DNA of 64,000 nucleotides, taken from Aliarcobacter thereius LMG 24486 (lineage in GTDB: Bacteria; Campylobacterota; Campylobacteria; Campylobacterales; Arcobacteraceae). Location: positions 620,001 to 684,000 of the forward strand of contig NZ_CP035926.1 in NCBI RefSeq assembly GCF_004214815.1, given 5' to 3'. Position 1 is the stretch's first letter; every line of letters begins with the position of its first letter. Both the position numbers and the translations under genes were made by a program. Positions 56,948 to 64,000 of the stretch are shown piece by piece. The notes below the pieces were generated by a model. It had not been told where the DNA came from. It made no database searches and saw only the letters and a list, made by a program, of their open reading frames with translations.

Positions 56948-57557
56948 ATTAGTAGCTATTATTGTTCTTCTAATATTTTCATATACAGAATCAAAAAAAT
57001 TTATTCAAAAAAAAGCAGTTGAATTAAAAAGAGAAAATATAAGAAAAGAGTTGATTCTAAAAACAGGTGATATTATAGTAAAAAAAGAGGATAACCCTCA
57101 AAGTGAATTCTTAAGTCAAATTGATGAATCAAAATTTAGTGATATTGGAGTAGTTTTAAAAATCGATTCACAATATTATGTTGCAAATTATGATTTAAAA
57201 GAAACTGGTGAATTATTAGAAATAGTAGCTCTAAAAAAATATGTATATTTTGCTACAAATTTATCTGTATATAGATATGAAAAGCAAATTGATGATTCAA
57301 AGCTTTTTACATATTTAGAAGAGATTAAAAATAGCAAGATTAAATATGATTATTTTTGGAATTTAGACAGTAAAGAACTATATAATACAAAATTTATAAA
57401 CTCTATATTTCAAAATCTTTATGATGAAAATTTATATAAATATATATATAACTTTTATGGTTTAAATATAATAAGTATAAAAAGTATTTTAGAAAATGAG
57501 AAATTAAATAAGCAGTTTGAACTAGATTTTACAGATCTTGAAAGATTAATATTTTAG
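56937..57557 (+). CDS. YiiX-like papain-fold protein lacking catalytic residues
   Basis: A 206-residue protein with an N-terminal membrane helix. It follows the permuted papain-like YiiX/DUF830 layout: LKTGDIIVKKEDNPQSEFLS, then FSDIGVVLKIDSQYYVAN, then KYDYFWNLDSKELYNTKFIN. In active members the 'FSH' His and 'YCSEL' Cys are catalytic. Here they are Asp69 and Asn150, so it is likely a pseudoenzyme that binds but does not cut amide bonds. It overlaps the CNNM gene by 11 bases. Confidence 0.65.
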   Translation: MIIRLVAIIVLLIFSYTESKKFIQKKAVELKRENIRKELILKTGDIIVKKEDNPQSEFLSQIDESKFSDIGVVLKIDSQYYVANYDLKETGELLEIVALKKYVYFATNLSVYRYEKQIDDSKLFTYLEEIKNSKIKYDYFWNLDSKELYNTKFINSIFQNLYDENLYKYIYNFYGLNIISIKSILENEKLNKQFELDFTDLERLIF

Positions 57558-57579
57558 AAACTTTAATAGTTTCTAAAAT
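57551..57579. terminator. bidirectional terminator
   Basis: A perfect 12-base inverted repeat, ATTTTAGAAACT at 57551 and AGTTTCTAAAAT at 57568, with a TTAAT loop. It overlaps the YiiX-like gene stop and ends 3 bases before the SufT-like gene on the minus strand. Confidence 0.8.
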
Positions 57580-57581
57580 AA

Positions 57582-57932
57582 TTACCAAGAGATAGCAGCT
57601 CCACTTGCTCCCATAATCTCTTTGGCATCTTCACTCATCATATGAGGTTCCCAAACAGGTTCAAATACTAAATTAACTTTTGTTTCATCAACTTCATCAA
57701 CAGCCATAGATACATATCTAACTTGTTCAAGTAAACTATCAGCAACAGGACAAGCAGGACTTGTAAGAGTCATCTCTATCTCACAAAATAGATAGTTATC
57801 TCTCTCTTCTAGTTCTATACTATAAATTAAACCTAAATTATAGATATCCACAGGTATTTCAGGATCATAAACTTTTTTTATATTCTCTATGATTTTCTCT
57901 TTTATCTCTTCTTTATTAAAAATATTACTCAT
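57582..57932 (-). CDS. MIP18/SufT-like iron-sulfur assembly protein
   Basis: A 116-residue protein of the MIP18 (DUF59) family. VYDPEIPVDIYNLGLIYSIE and TLTSPACPVADSLLEQVR carry the conserved residues, including the Cys in SPACP. It acts in maturation or targeting of iron-sulfur proteins. It is the last gene of the SUF operon, 9 bases after sufE. The name SufT is applied to a related domain fusion; here only the DUF59 part exists. Confidence 0.82.
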   Translation of the reverse strand: MSNIFNKEEIKEKIIENIKKVYDPEIPVDIYNLGLIYSIELEERDNYLFCEIEMTLTSPACPVADSLLEQVRYVSMAVDEVDETKVNLVFEPVWEPHMMSEDAKEIMGASGAAISW

Positions 57933-57941
57933 TTTATTTCC

Positions 57942-58349
57942 TTAACTTTTTAAAGCATACTCTTTTATTTTTTTAATCATTCCAATTACTCCACTTTGTC
58001 TATTTGGAGTAATCACTTCGCTAAGACCTAACTCTTTTACAACATCCATATCAATTTGTTTTAACTCATCTATTGTTGAATTTGAGAAAATACTTAAAAT
58101 AATATATACTAAACCTTTTACAATAATAGCATCACTTGTTCCATAAAAAAACAGTTTATTCTCTTTTTGTTCACAAATTAACCAAACTTGTGAAGTACAA
58201 CCATGAACTAAATTTTCAGGAATTTTATAACTATCTTCAAAATCTGGAAGTTTTTTACCCAAATCAATAATATATTCATATTTTGCTAACTCTTCTTCAA
58301 AAAAATCTAAATCTTCTTTAATATCCTCAATTCTTTGTTTAATACTCAT
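57942..58349 (-). CDS. sufE: SufE sulfur acceptor
   Basis: A 135-residue protein with the catalytic Cys51 in LVHGCTSQVW. SufE accepts persulfide sulfur from SufS and hands it to SufB. It is 4 bases after sufS in the operon, in the expected order. Confidence 0.95.
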   Translation of the reverse strand: MSIKQRIEDIKEDLDFFEEELAKYEYIIDLGKKLPDFEDSYKIPENLVHGCTSQVWLICEQKENKLFFYGTSDAIIVKGLVYIILSIFSNSTIDELKQIDMDVVKELGLSEVITPNRQSGVIGMIKKIKEYALKS

Positions 58350-58353
58350 TATT

Positions 58354-59541
58354 TTAATCCTTTAACATACTTAAAGCTCGTTTTAAAGCTACAATTAATT
58401 TATCAATATCTTCAAAATCATTGTAAAAAGCTAAACTAACTCTAATTGTTCCTTTTATATTTAATTTATTCATTATTGGCATTGCACAATGATGACCAAC
58501 TCTTAGAGCAATTCCCATTTTATCAAGTAAAATAGAGATATCATCATGCATAATTCCTTTGAAGTTAAAACTTCTACTTCCATTACAGTTTTTTATATCA
58601 TTATAAAAAATAATATCAGGAAGTTTTTTTAACTCATCATTTAAATAAATTAAAAGCTCATCTTTTCTTTTTTTAATATTTTCATAAGTAATGTTTTCTA
58701 TATAATTTAAAGACTCTTTAAAAGCTATAACTCCAGCAATATTTTGAGTTCCTGCTTCAAATTTATATGGACTTGATAAAAAGCTTGTACCTTTTTCAAA
58801 ATCAACTGTATGAATAGATGCCCCACCTGTAATATAAGGCTCAACTTCATCAAAGAACTTCTCTTTTATATAAATAGCTCCAACTCCTGTTGGACCAAAA
58901 GTTTTATGTGCAGAAATTGCAAAAAAATCACAATTTATATCTTGAACATCTATTTTGAAACTACTTAAACTTTGAGCTCCATCTATTAAAACTACACTTT
59001 GATATTTGTGAGCCAAAGATACAATTCTTTTAATATCATAAACTACACCAAAAGCATTTGTAACATGAGCAACACTTACAAAAGAGTTTGGATTTTCTTT
59101 TAAAAGTTCTTCAAAATGATTGTAATCAAAGTCTAAATTTGAATCACAATTTACAACTAGAAGACCATTTCCTAAAGTTCTATTTTGCATATGCCAAGGA
59201 ACAATATTTGCATGATGTTCAAGGCTAGAGATTATTACCGTTTTAAATTTTTTTGCAAATGAAGAAGCTATGAAATTTATACTTTGTGTAACACCACTTG
59301 TAAAAATAATCTCCTCTTTTTTATTTGCATTTATAAATTTCTGTAAAACTTCTCTTGTTTTCTCAAATTCTGTTGTAGCAATTGCTGCATCTCCAAATCC
59401 ACTTCTATGAGTATTTGAACAATATTCATTGTAATATTTTAAAGTAGAATCAATTACACTTTTTGGTTTTTGAGTTGTTGCTCCATTATCTAGATAAACT
59501 GTTTTTGACTTACTAAAAAATGGAAAATCTTTTTTATACAT
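58354..59541 (-). CDS. sufS: cysteine desulfurase SufS
   Basis: A 395-residue PLP enzyme. VYLDNGATTQKP near the start, the cofactor lysine in FFAISAHKTFGPTGVGAIYI, and the persulfide-forming Cys in RVGHHCAMPIM identify a group II desulfurase. It removes sulfur from cysteine and gives it to SufE. Its start abuts the sufD stop with no gap. Confidence 0.95.
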   Translation of the reverse strand: MYKKDFPFFSKSKTVYLDNGATTQKPKSVIDSTLKYYNEYCSNTHRSGFGDAAIATTEFEKTREVLQKFINANKKEEIIFTSGVTQSINFIASSFAKKFKTVIISSLEHHANIVPWHMQNRTLGNGLLVVNCDSNLDFDYNHFEELLKENPNSFVSVAHVTNAFGVVYDIKRIVSLAHKYQSVVLIDGAQSLSSFKIDVQDINCDFFAISAHKTFGPTGVGAIYIKEKFFDEVEPYITGGASIHTVDFEKGTSFLSSPYKFEAGTQNIAGVIAFKESLNYIENITYENIKKRKDELLIYLNDELKKLPDIIFYNDIKNCNGSRSFNFKGIMHDDISILLDKMGIALRVGHHCAMPIMNKLNIKGTIRVSLAFYNDFEDIDKLIVALKRALSMLKD

Positions 59542-60582
59542 CTATATAAAACTCTCTTTTTTATAGTTTTCTACAAACTCTTGTAATTTTTCATCTTTTA
59601 AATTATCTTTAATTGAACTTTCAAATGCTTCAAGTAAAATTTTATAAGCTTCATCTTTTTTTATTCCTCTTGATTGAAGATAATATAATTGATCTTTATC
59701 TAAAGTTCCTGTTGTTGTTCCATGACTTGCTTCAAGTTCATCAATGAATATTTCTAAAAATGGTTGAGCAAAAACAACTGCATCATTACTTAATAAAATT
59801 GAGTTACAATTTTGGAAAGCTTTCGAATAAAGTCCTGTTTCTGTAACTATTGATTTGATTTTTACAACAGCTCTTGAATTATCAAGTAAAGAGTTTTTAT
59901 AGTTTATATTACTTCTTGAATTTTCATTATTATGAGTTGTTCTTACAAGAGTTGAAGTGTTTGCTTTATCTCTTAGCTTATTTAAACCATTTAGTTCATA
60001 GTTTACATTTAAAGAATCAATTTTATTTTCAAAACTATTTACAATAAATCCATCACCTAATTCAAAGTTTGAAATTTCTAAATTTGATTTATCATTTTGA
60101 ATAGATTTACAAGCAAAAACTAAAGAGTTTGAGCTTGAAATATCTTGATTTTTTATATATTCCAAAGATGCATTTTTACCAAGTTTTATAACTCTATTTG
60201 CAAAAACTGCTGAATCCTTAGATGAAGAGACAAAAACTTCAATAATAGAGGCTTTTACTCCATCTTTAATCTCTATTAAAAGATTATTTGAGAATAAAGT
60301 CGAATTCTCTTTTAAGCTATTTATTAAAATAATTGGTTCAAGAGTATCTTTTTCTATTTTTAGAATTTTTTGATTTTTATCTAAACTATTTGTAATATAA
60401 AAAAGCTTTGATTCATAATTTTCTTTATCTTCTTGGTTTAAAAAAGAGATATTTGAATCTGTTTTAAAATCTAAAATCTTTTTATCTTTAAAATCAAAAT
60501 CAAATAGATTTGAGAAGTCAATTTTTAAAAACTCTTCCTCTTTCTTATGAGGTAAATTATTGTTTAAATTAATTATCTGCAT
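59542..60582 (-). CDS. sufD: SufD, SUF scaffold complex subunit
   Basis: A 346-residue SufD. The C-terminal LEASHGTTTGTLDKDQLYYL and QSRGIKKDEAYKILLEAFES include the His that ligates the nascent cluster, and the middle is the typical beta-helix. It forms the SufBC2D complex. Its start overlaps the sufC end by 14 bases. Confidence 0.94.
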   Translation of the reverse strand: MQIINLNNNLPHKKEEEFLKIDFSNLFDFDFKDKKILDFKTDSNISFLNQEDKENYESKLFYITNSLDKNQKILKIEKDTLEPIILINSLKENSTLFSNNLLIEIKDGVKASIIEVFVSSSKDSAVFANRVIKLGKNASLEYIKNQDISSSNSLVFACKSIQNDKSNLEISNFELGDGFIVNSFENKIDSLNVNYELNGLNKLRDKANTSTLVRTTHNNENSRSNINYKNSLLDNSRAVVKIKSIVTETGLYSKAFQNCNSILLSNDAVVFAQPFLEIFIDELEASHGTTTGTLDKDQLYYLQSRGIKKDEAYKILLEAFESSIKDNLKDEKLQEFVENYKKESFI

Positions 60583-61327
60583 TGTTTATTCCTAATGCTT
60601 CAAACCCTTTCTCATCAAGTTCTAAAGCTAAGTTATAATCTCCTGTTTTAGCAATCTTTCCATTACTTAAAATATGTACAAAATCAGGTTTTATAAGTTC
60701 TAAAAGTCTATCATAGTGAGTAATCATAAGAATTGATTTTTTCCCATCAAGCATAGAATTTATAACATTTGCAACAATTTTAATTGCATCAACATCAAGA
60801 CCACTATCAATTTCATCAAGCATTATTAAATCAGGATTTAGCATTAAAAGTTGAATTAGTTCATTTCTCTTTTTTTCTCCACCACTAAAACCATCGTTTA
60901 AATCTCTTTGTAAAAGTTTTCTATCAATATCATATTTATTTGTTTCTTCTTTTACAAGTTTTAAAAATTGCATTGCATCAAGCTCTTCTTTACCTTCATA
61001 AGCTCTTTTTGCATTCATAGCAGTTCTTAAAAAATAGCTATTGTTTACTCCAGAAACTTCAACAGGACTTTGAAAACTCATGAAAATTCCCTCATTTGCT
61101 CTATCTGCTGCATCCATTTCTAATAAATCTTTATTTTTAAATGTAATCTTTCCACCATTTACTTCACAGTCATAGTGTGCTGCTAAAGTTTTAACTAAAG
61201 TTGATTTTCCAGCTCCATTCACACCCATTAAAACATGAACTTCACCTGGATTTATCTCTAGGTTTAAACCTTTTAAAATTTCATTATTATTTATACTTAC
61301 TTTTAAATCTTCAATTTTTAATAACAT
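60569..61327 (-). CDS. sufC: SufC ATPase
   Basis: A 252-residue ABC-type ATPase with Walker A GVNGAGKST, the signature FSGGEKKRNELIQLL and Walker B LIMLDEIDSGLD. It powers SufBC2D. A terminator-like hairpin lies between sufB and this gene (61339-61365). Confidence 0.96.
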   Translation of the reverse strand: MLLKIEDLKVSINNNEILKGLNLEINPGEVHVLMGVNGAGKSTLVKTLAAHYDCEVNGGKITFKNKDLLEMDAADRANEGIFMSFQSPVEVSGVNNSYFLRTAMNAKRAYEGKEELDAMQFLKLVKEETNKYDIDRKLLQRDLNDGFSGGEKKRNELIQLLMLNPDLIMLDEIDSGLDVDAIKIVANVINSMLDGKKSILMITHYDRLLELIKPDFVHILSNGKIAKTGDYNLALELDEKGFEALGINNADN

Positions 61328-61338
61328 CTATTATCCTT

Positions 61339-61365
61339 AAAAAATTTTCCATCTTTTGGAAATTT
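61339..61365 (-). promoter_or_regulatory. hairpin in the sufB-sufC gap, possible attenuator
   Basis: In the mRNA sense, AAATTTCCA and TGGAAAATTT form a stem with a five-base loop, followed by a run of six Us and then the AAGGAT ribosome-binding site of sufC. It looks like an intrinsic terminator in front of sufC, so it may lower sufCDSE relative to sufB. A further small hairpin (CACTTTT/AAAAGTG, 61377-61393) lies upstream. Confidence 0.5.
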
Positions 61366-61429
61366 ATATAATATAACACTTTTATAAAAAGTGATAAAAC
61401 TTTATAAAAAGCAATTTATTACTTCTTAT

Positions 61430-62866
61430 TTAACCAACACTTCCTTCTAAAGAGATACTTAACAACTCTTTTGCTTCAGCAGCAAATTCCATTGGTAACT
61501 CTTTTAAAACCTCTTTACAAAAACCATTTACAATCATAGCAATAGCATCTTCTTCATCTATTCCTCTTTGATTAAGATAAAAAAGTTGTTCATCAGAAAT
61601 TTTTGAAGTTGTTGCTTCATGTTCAATATTTGCACTACTATTTCTTATTTCATGATAAGGATAAGTATGTGCTTGGCATTTGTGACCAATCAACAAAGAA
61701 TCACATTCAGATATATTTCTTGCATTATCAGCATTTTTTCCAACTCTTACAAGTCCTCGATAAGCATTTATACCTTTCATAGCAGATATACCTTTTGAGA
61801 TAATTGTAGATTTTGTATTTTTACCTAAATGAATCATTTTTGTACCAGTATCAGCTTGTTGAGCTCTTGAAGTAATAGCAACAGAGTAAAACTCTCCAAC
61901 ACTATTATCTCCTTGTAAAACACATGAAGGATATTTCCAAGTAATACTTGAACCAGTTTCAACTTGTGTCCAAGATACTTTTGAATTATCACCTTTACAT
62001 AAAGCTCTTTTTGTAACAAAGTTAAGTATTCCACCTTTTCCTTCATCATCACCTGGGAACCAGTTTTGAATAGTTGAATATTTTATATGTCCATTTTCAA
62101 GTGCAACTAACTCAACAACTGCTGCGTGAAGTTGTCTATCATCTCTACTAGGAGCAGAACAACCTTCATTATAAGATACATAAGAACCTTCATCACAAAT
62201 GATTAATGTTCTTTCAAACTGACCTGTATTTAAAGCATTTATTCTAAAATAAGTAGAAAGTTCCATTGGACATCTTGTGTTTTTTGGAATATATACAAAA
62301 CTTCCATCTGTAAAAACTGCACTATTTAAAGCAGCAAAATAGTTATCCGTTACAGGAACTACACTTGCTAAATAGGTTTTTACTAAATCAGGGAATCTGT
62401 GAGCAGCTTCACTAATAGAACAAAATATAATTCCTAACTTTTCAAGTTCATCTTGATATGTAGTTTTTATTGAAACTGAATCAAATACTGCATCAACAGC
62501 AACACCTGCAAGCATTTTTTGCTCTTCAAGTGGAATTCCTAATTTTTCATAAGTTTTTAATATCTCTGGATCTACTTCATCCAAAGAACCAAGTGCTTTT
62601 TTTGGTGCTGAATAGTAAGCATAATCTTGATAATCTATTTTTGAATATTTTAAAAATGTCCAATCTGGCTCTTCCATTTTAAGCCATTTTTCATAAGCTT
62701 TTAGTCTAAAATCTAATAAAAATTCTGGTTCTTCTTTTTTTGCACTAATAGCTCTTATTACATCTTCATTTAAACCTTTTTCAAAAGTATCACTTTGAAC
62801 TAATGTTTCAAAGCCTAGTTTGTAATCAGTGTTTATAATGTCATGTATTTGTTGGTTATCACTCAT
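61430..62866 (-). CDS. sufB: SufB, SUF scaffold complex subunit
   Basis: A 478-residue SufB. The motif [20 protein letters not shown] and [20 protein letters not shown] carry the C-terminal cysteine and ligand region; the N-terminal half matches E. coli-type SufB. It receives sulfur from SufE and builds clusters with SufC and SufD. The ATG at 62866 follows GGAGAAG. It is first in the operon; a 102-base gap to sufC contains hairpins. Divergent from nifU. Confidence 0.97.
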   Translation of the reverse strand: MSDNQQIHDIINTDYKLGFETLVQSDTFEKGLNEDVIRAISAKKEEPEFLLDFRLKAYEKWLKMEEPDWTFLKYSKIDYQDYAYYSAPKKALGSLDEVDPEILKTYEKLGIPLEEQKMLAGVAVDAVFDSVSIKTTYQDELEKLGIIFCSISEAAHRFPDLVKTYLASVVPVTDNYFAALNSAVFTDGSFVYIPKNTRCPMELSTYFRINALNTGQFERTLIICDEGSYVSYNEGCSAPSRDDRQLHAAVVELVALENGHIKYSTIQNWFPGDDEGKGGILNFVTKRALCKGDNSKVSWTQVETGSSITWKYPSCVLQGDNSVGEFYSVAITSRAQQADTGTKMIHLGKNTKSTIISKGISAMKGINAYRGLVRVGKNADNARNISECDSLLIGHKCQAHTYPYHEIRNSSANIEHEATTSKISDEQLFYLNQRGIDEEDAIAMIVNGFCKEVLKELPMEFAAEAKELLSISLEGSVG

Positions 62867-62894
62867 GACTTCTCCATAAAAAATTTATTTTAAA

Positions 62895-62913
62895 TAGGAC
62901 AAGTTTTATCCTA
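62895..62913. promoter_or_regulatory. 8-3-8 palindrome, site 1 near sufB
   Basis: TAGGACAA-GTT-TTATCCTA with one mismatch between arms. It is 29 bases upstream of the sufB ATG, just ahead of a TAAAAT -10-like box on the minus strand. Confidence 0.6.
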
Positions 62914-63023
62914 ATTGGAATAATATCAAAATAAGTATATAATGTAAAGGCATAAATACTAATAAAGCAAATAAGTATTTGTTAATTCTATAAATAAACA
63001 CCTTTACTATGGCATATTAAAAT

Positions 63024-63042
63024 TAAGATAAATATTATCCTA
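63024..63042. promoter_or_regulatory. 8-3-8 palindrome, site 2 near nifU
   Basis: TAAGATAA-ATA-TTATCCTA with one mismatch, the right arm identical to site 1. It is 51 bases upstream of the nifU ATG. Together the two sites suggest one regulator for both genes. Confidence 0.6.
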
Positions 63043-63093
63043 TTTTAAATAAAATATGGGAATTTTAATAAGTATATAAAAAATGGAAAAATA

Positions 63094-64000
63094 ATGAAAG
63101 AATATTCAAAAAAGATAAATGAAAGAGTAGACAATCCAAAACACTTTGGAGAGATTAGTAAAATTGAAGCAGAAGCTTTGGGTTGTAAATTAGTTGTAGT
63201 TGATTATGAAGGAAATGCTAATGATACTATTAGAGTCTATTTTGCAATAACAAAAGATAGAAATGTTTTTACAGCAAAGTTTAAATCATTTTCAAGTGGA
63301 TTAATAGTTGCTTTAAATGATATGATGATAGAACTTTGTATTGGAAAAAGTATAGAAAAAGTTTCAAGTATGTTTAAAACAGATGTTGAATTCGCATTAA
63401 GAGATGAGCCACAAATTCCAGCATTAAGTATTGAAGAGTTACATAATAGTTTTTTAAATTTTGTAATATTAAAAAAAGTTGCACTAAAATTTGATGAAAG
63501 AAATATGGAAGACTTTGCCGATGATTATATCATTTGTGAATGTGCAAGAGTAAATTTAAAAACAATTAAAGATGCAATAAAAGAGTTTAATCTTAAAACT
63601 ATTGAAGAAATAGGTGAGAAAACAAAAGCAGGAATATTTTGTAAATCATGTAGAAACGAAGGTGGATTGGAAGAAAAAGAGATCTATTTAAGTGATATTT
63701 TAGAACAAACACTAAAAGAATTAGATAACAGTCAAGCTCCTTCTTATATGAATAGCTCTTTTAATGATATGACAAAAGAACAAAAACTTGAACTTATAGA
63801 AGATGTTTTGGATGATGATATAAGACCAATGCTTATTATGGATGGTGGAAATATGGAGATATTAGATTTGGTTGAATCAAAACCACATTATGATCTATAT
63901 ATTAGATATTTAGGAGCATGTAGTGGATGTAGTGCAGGTAGTATGGGAACATTATATGCTATTGAATCAATTCTACAAAATAAAGTAGATGAAAATTTAA
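63094..64000 (+). CDS. nifU: NifU-like iron-sulfur protein with degenerate scaffold domain (cut by window edge)
   Basis: The visible 302 codons form a three-domain NifU. Residues 1-125 match the IscU-like N-terminal scaffold of H. pylori NifU, but the three cluster cysteines are gone: the 'ACGD' region reads NANDT, 'FGCG' reads FSSG (66-69) and the later 'HC' reads HN (117-118). The Bfd-type [2Fe-2S] domain is intact (CECAR at 148-152, CKSC at 183-186), as is the Nfu domain (GACSGC at 274-279). It is divergent from sufB with shared palindromic sites. Likely a cluster carrier rather than a primary scaffold. Confidence 0.9.
   Translation, partial: MKEYSKKINERVDNPKHFGEISKIEAEALGCKLVVVDYEGNANDTIRVYFAITKDRNVFTAKFKSFSSGLIVALNDMMIELCIGKSIEKVSSMFKTDVEFALRDEPQIPALSIEELHNSFLNFVILKKVALKFDERNMEDFADDYIICECARVNLKTIKDAIKEFNLKTIEEIGEKTKAGIFCKSCRNEGGLEEKEIYLSDILEQTLKELDNSQAPSYMNSSFNDMTKEQKLELIEDVLDDDIRPMLIMDGGNMEILDLVESKPHYDLYIRYLGACSGCSAGSMGTLYAIESILQNKVDENL

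Overview
The window is an AT-rich, tightly packed bacterial chromosome segment, almost certainly from the Campylobacterota and most like Arcobacter/Aliarcobacter. The evidence is the conserved trmB - fibronectin lipoprotein - pseudouridine synthase - rodA block (the same order I recall in Campylobacter jejuni), a NifU very like that of Helicobacter, many A/T-ending codons and TTG starts, and an aerobic pyruvate dehydrogenase complex that fits an aerotolerant member of the group. No tRNA, rRNA, CRISPR array, insertion sequence or intact prophage is visible. The only clear mobile-DNA trace is a decayed Bro-N (DinD/phage antirepressor-like) gene at 35569-36074.

Layout. 1-6100: tRNA and rRNA modification, cell shape (RodA), a TonB-like protein, a cytochrome b561 and the AzlCD amino-acid exporter. 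6159-8630: hemL, ppnP, atpZ and a membrane protein. 8653-12015: a chemoreceptor and rpoD. 12177-15047: leuD-leuB, a DHH phosphoesterase and a HIT protein. 15260-18166: ribosomal operon rpmJ-rpsM-rpsK-rpsD-rpoA-rplQ, followed by gatA and guaB. 21180-27162: an HBM chemoreceptor, rmuC with a Panacea-like gene, two J-domain proteins and a secreted NagZ. 27267-30599: a metal-sensing ArsR regulator with a Zn/Cd P-type ATPase and a CDF transporter. 30612-35496: an MBOAT/SGNH-like acylation pair flanked by unknown genes. 36082-43595: aceE-aceF-lpdA, divergent from an octanoyl/lipoyl transferase and lipA, so the enzyme complex and its cofactor supply sit side by side. 43627-51988: ycaO, a MOSC protein, argD-like, a MocR regulator with a divergent PPOX gene, benE, RNase H and Sel1-repeat genes. 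52182-57557: an AraC-MGMT repair protein, glyA, a DUF6172 gene and a three-gene operon of a nuclease-like protein, a CNNM/CBS membrane protein and a YiiX-like protein. 57582-62866: a complete SUF iron-sulfur operon (sufB-C-D-S-E plus a MIP18/SufT-like gene). 63094-end: a divergent nifU, cut by the window edge.

The most interesting region is the right end. The NifU N-terminal scaffold domain has lost all three cluster-binding cysteines while its ferredoxin-like and Nfu domains are intact. It is divergent from a full SUF operon, and the shared intergenic region holds two copies of an 8-3-8 palindrome with an identical right arm. I read this as a NifU repurposed after SUF took over de novo assembly. 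Other leads are a 19-base motif repeated in front of three unrelated genes (MOSC, benE, glyA), a palindrome filling the rpoD promoter spacer, a YiiX-family protein lacking its catalytic His and Cys, and a Panacea-RmuC-J-domain cluster.
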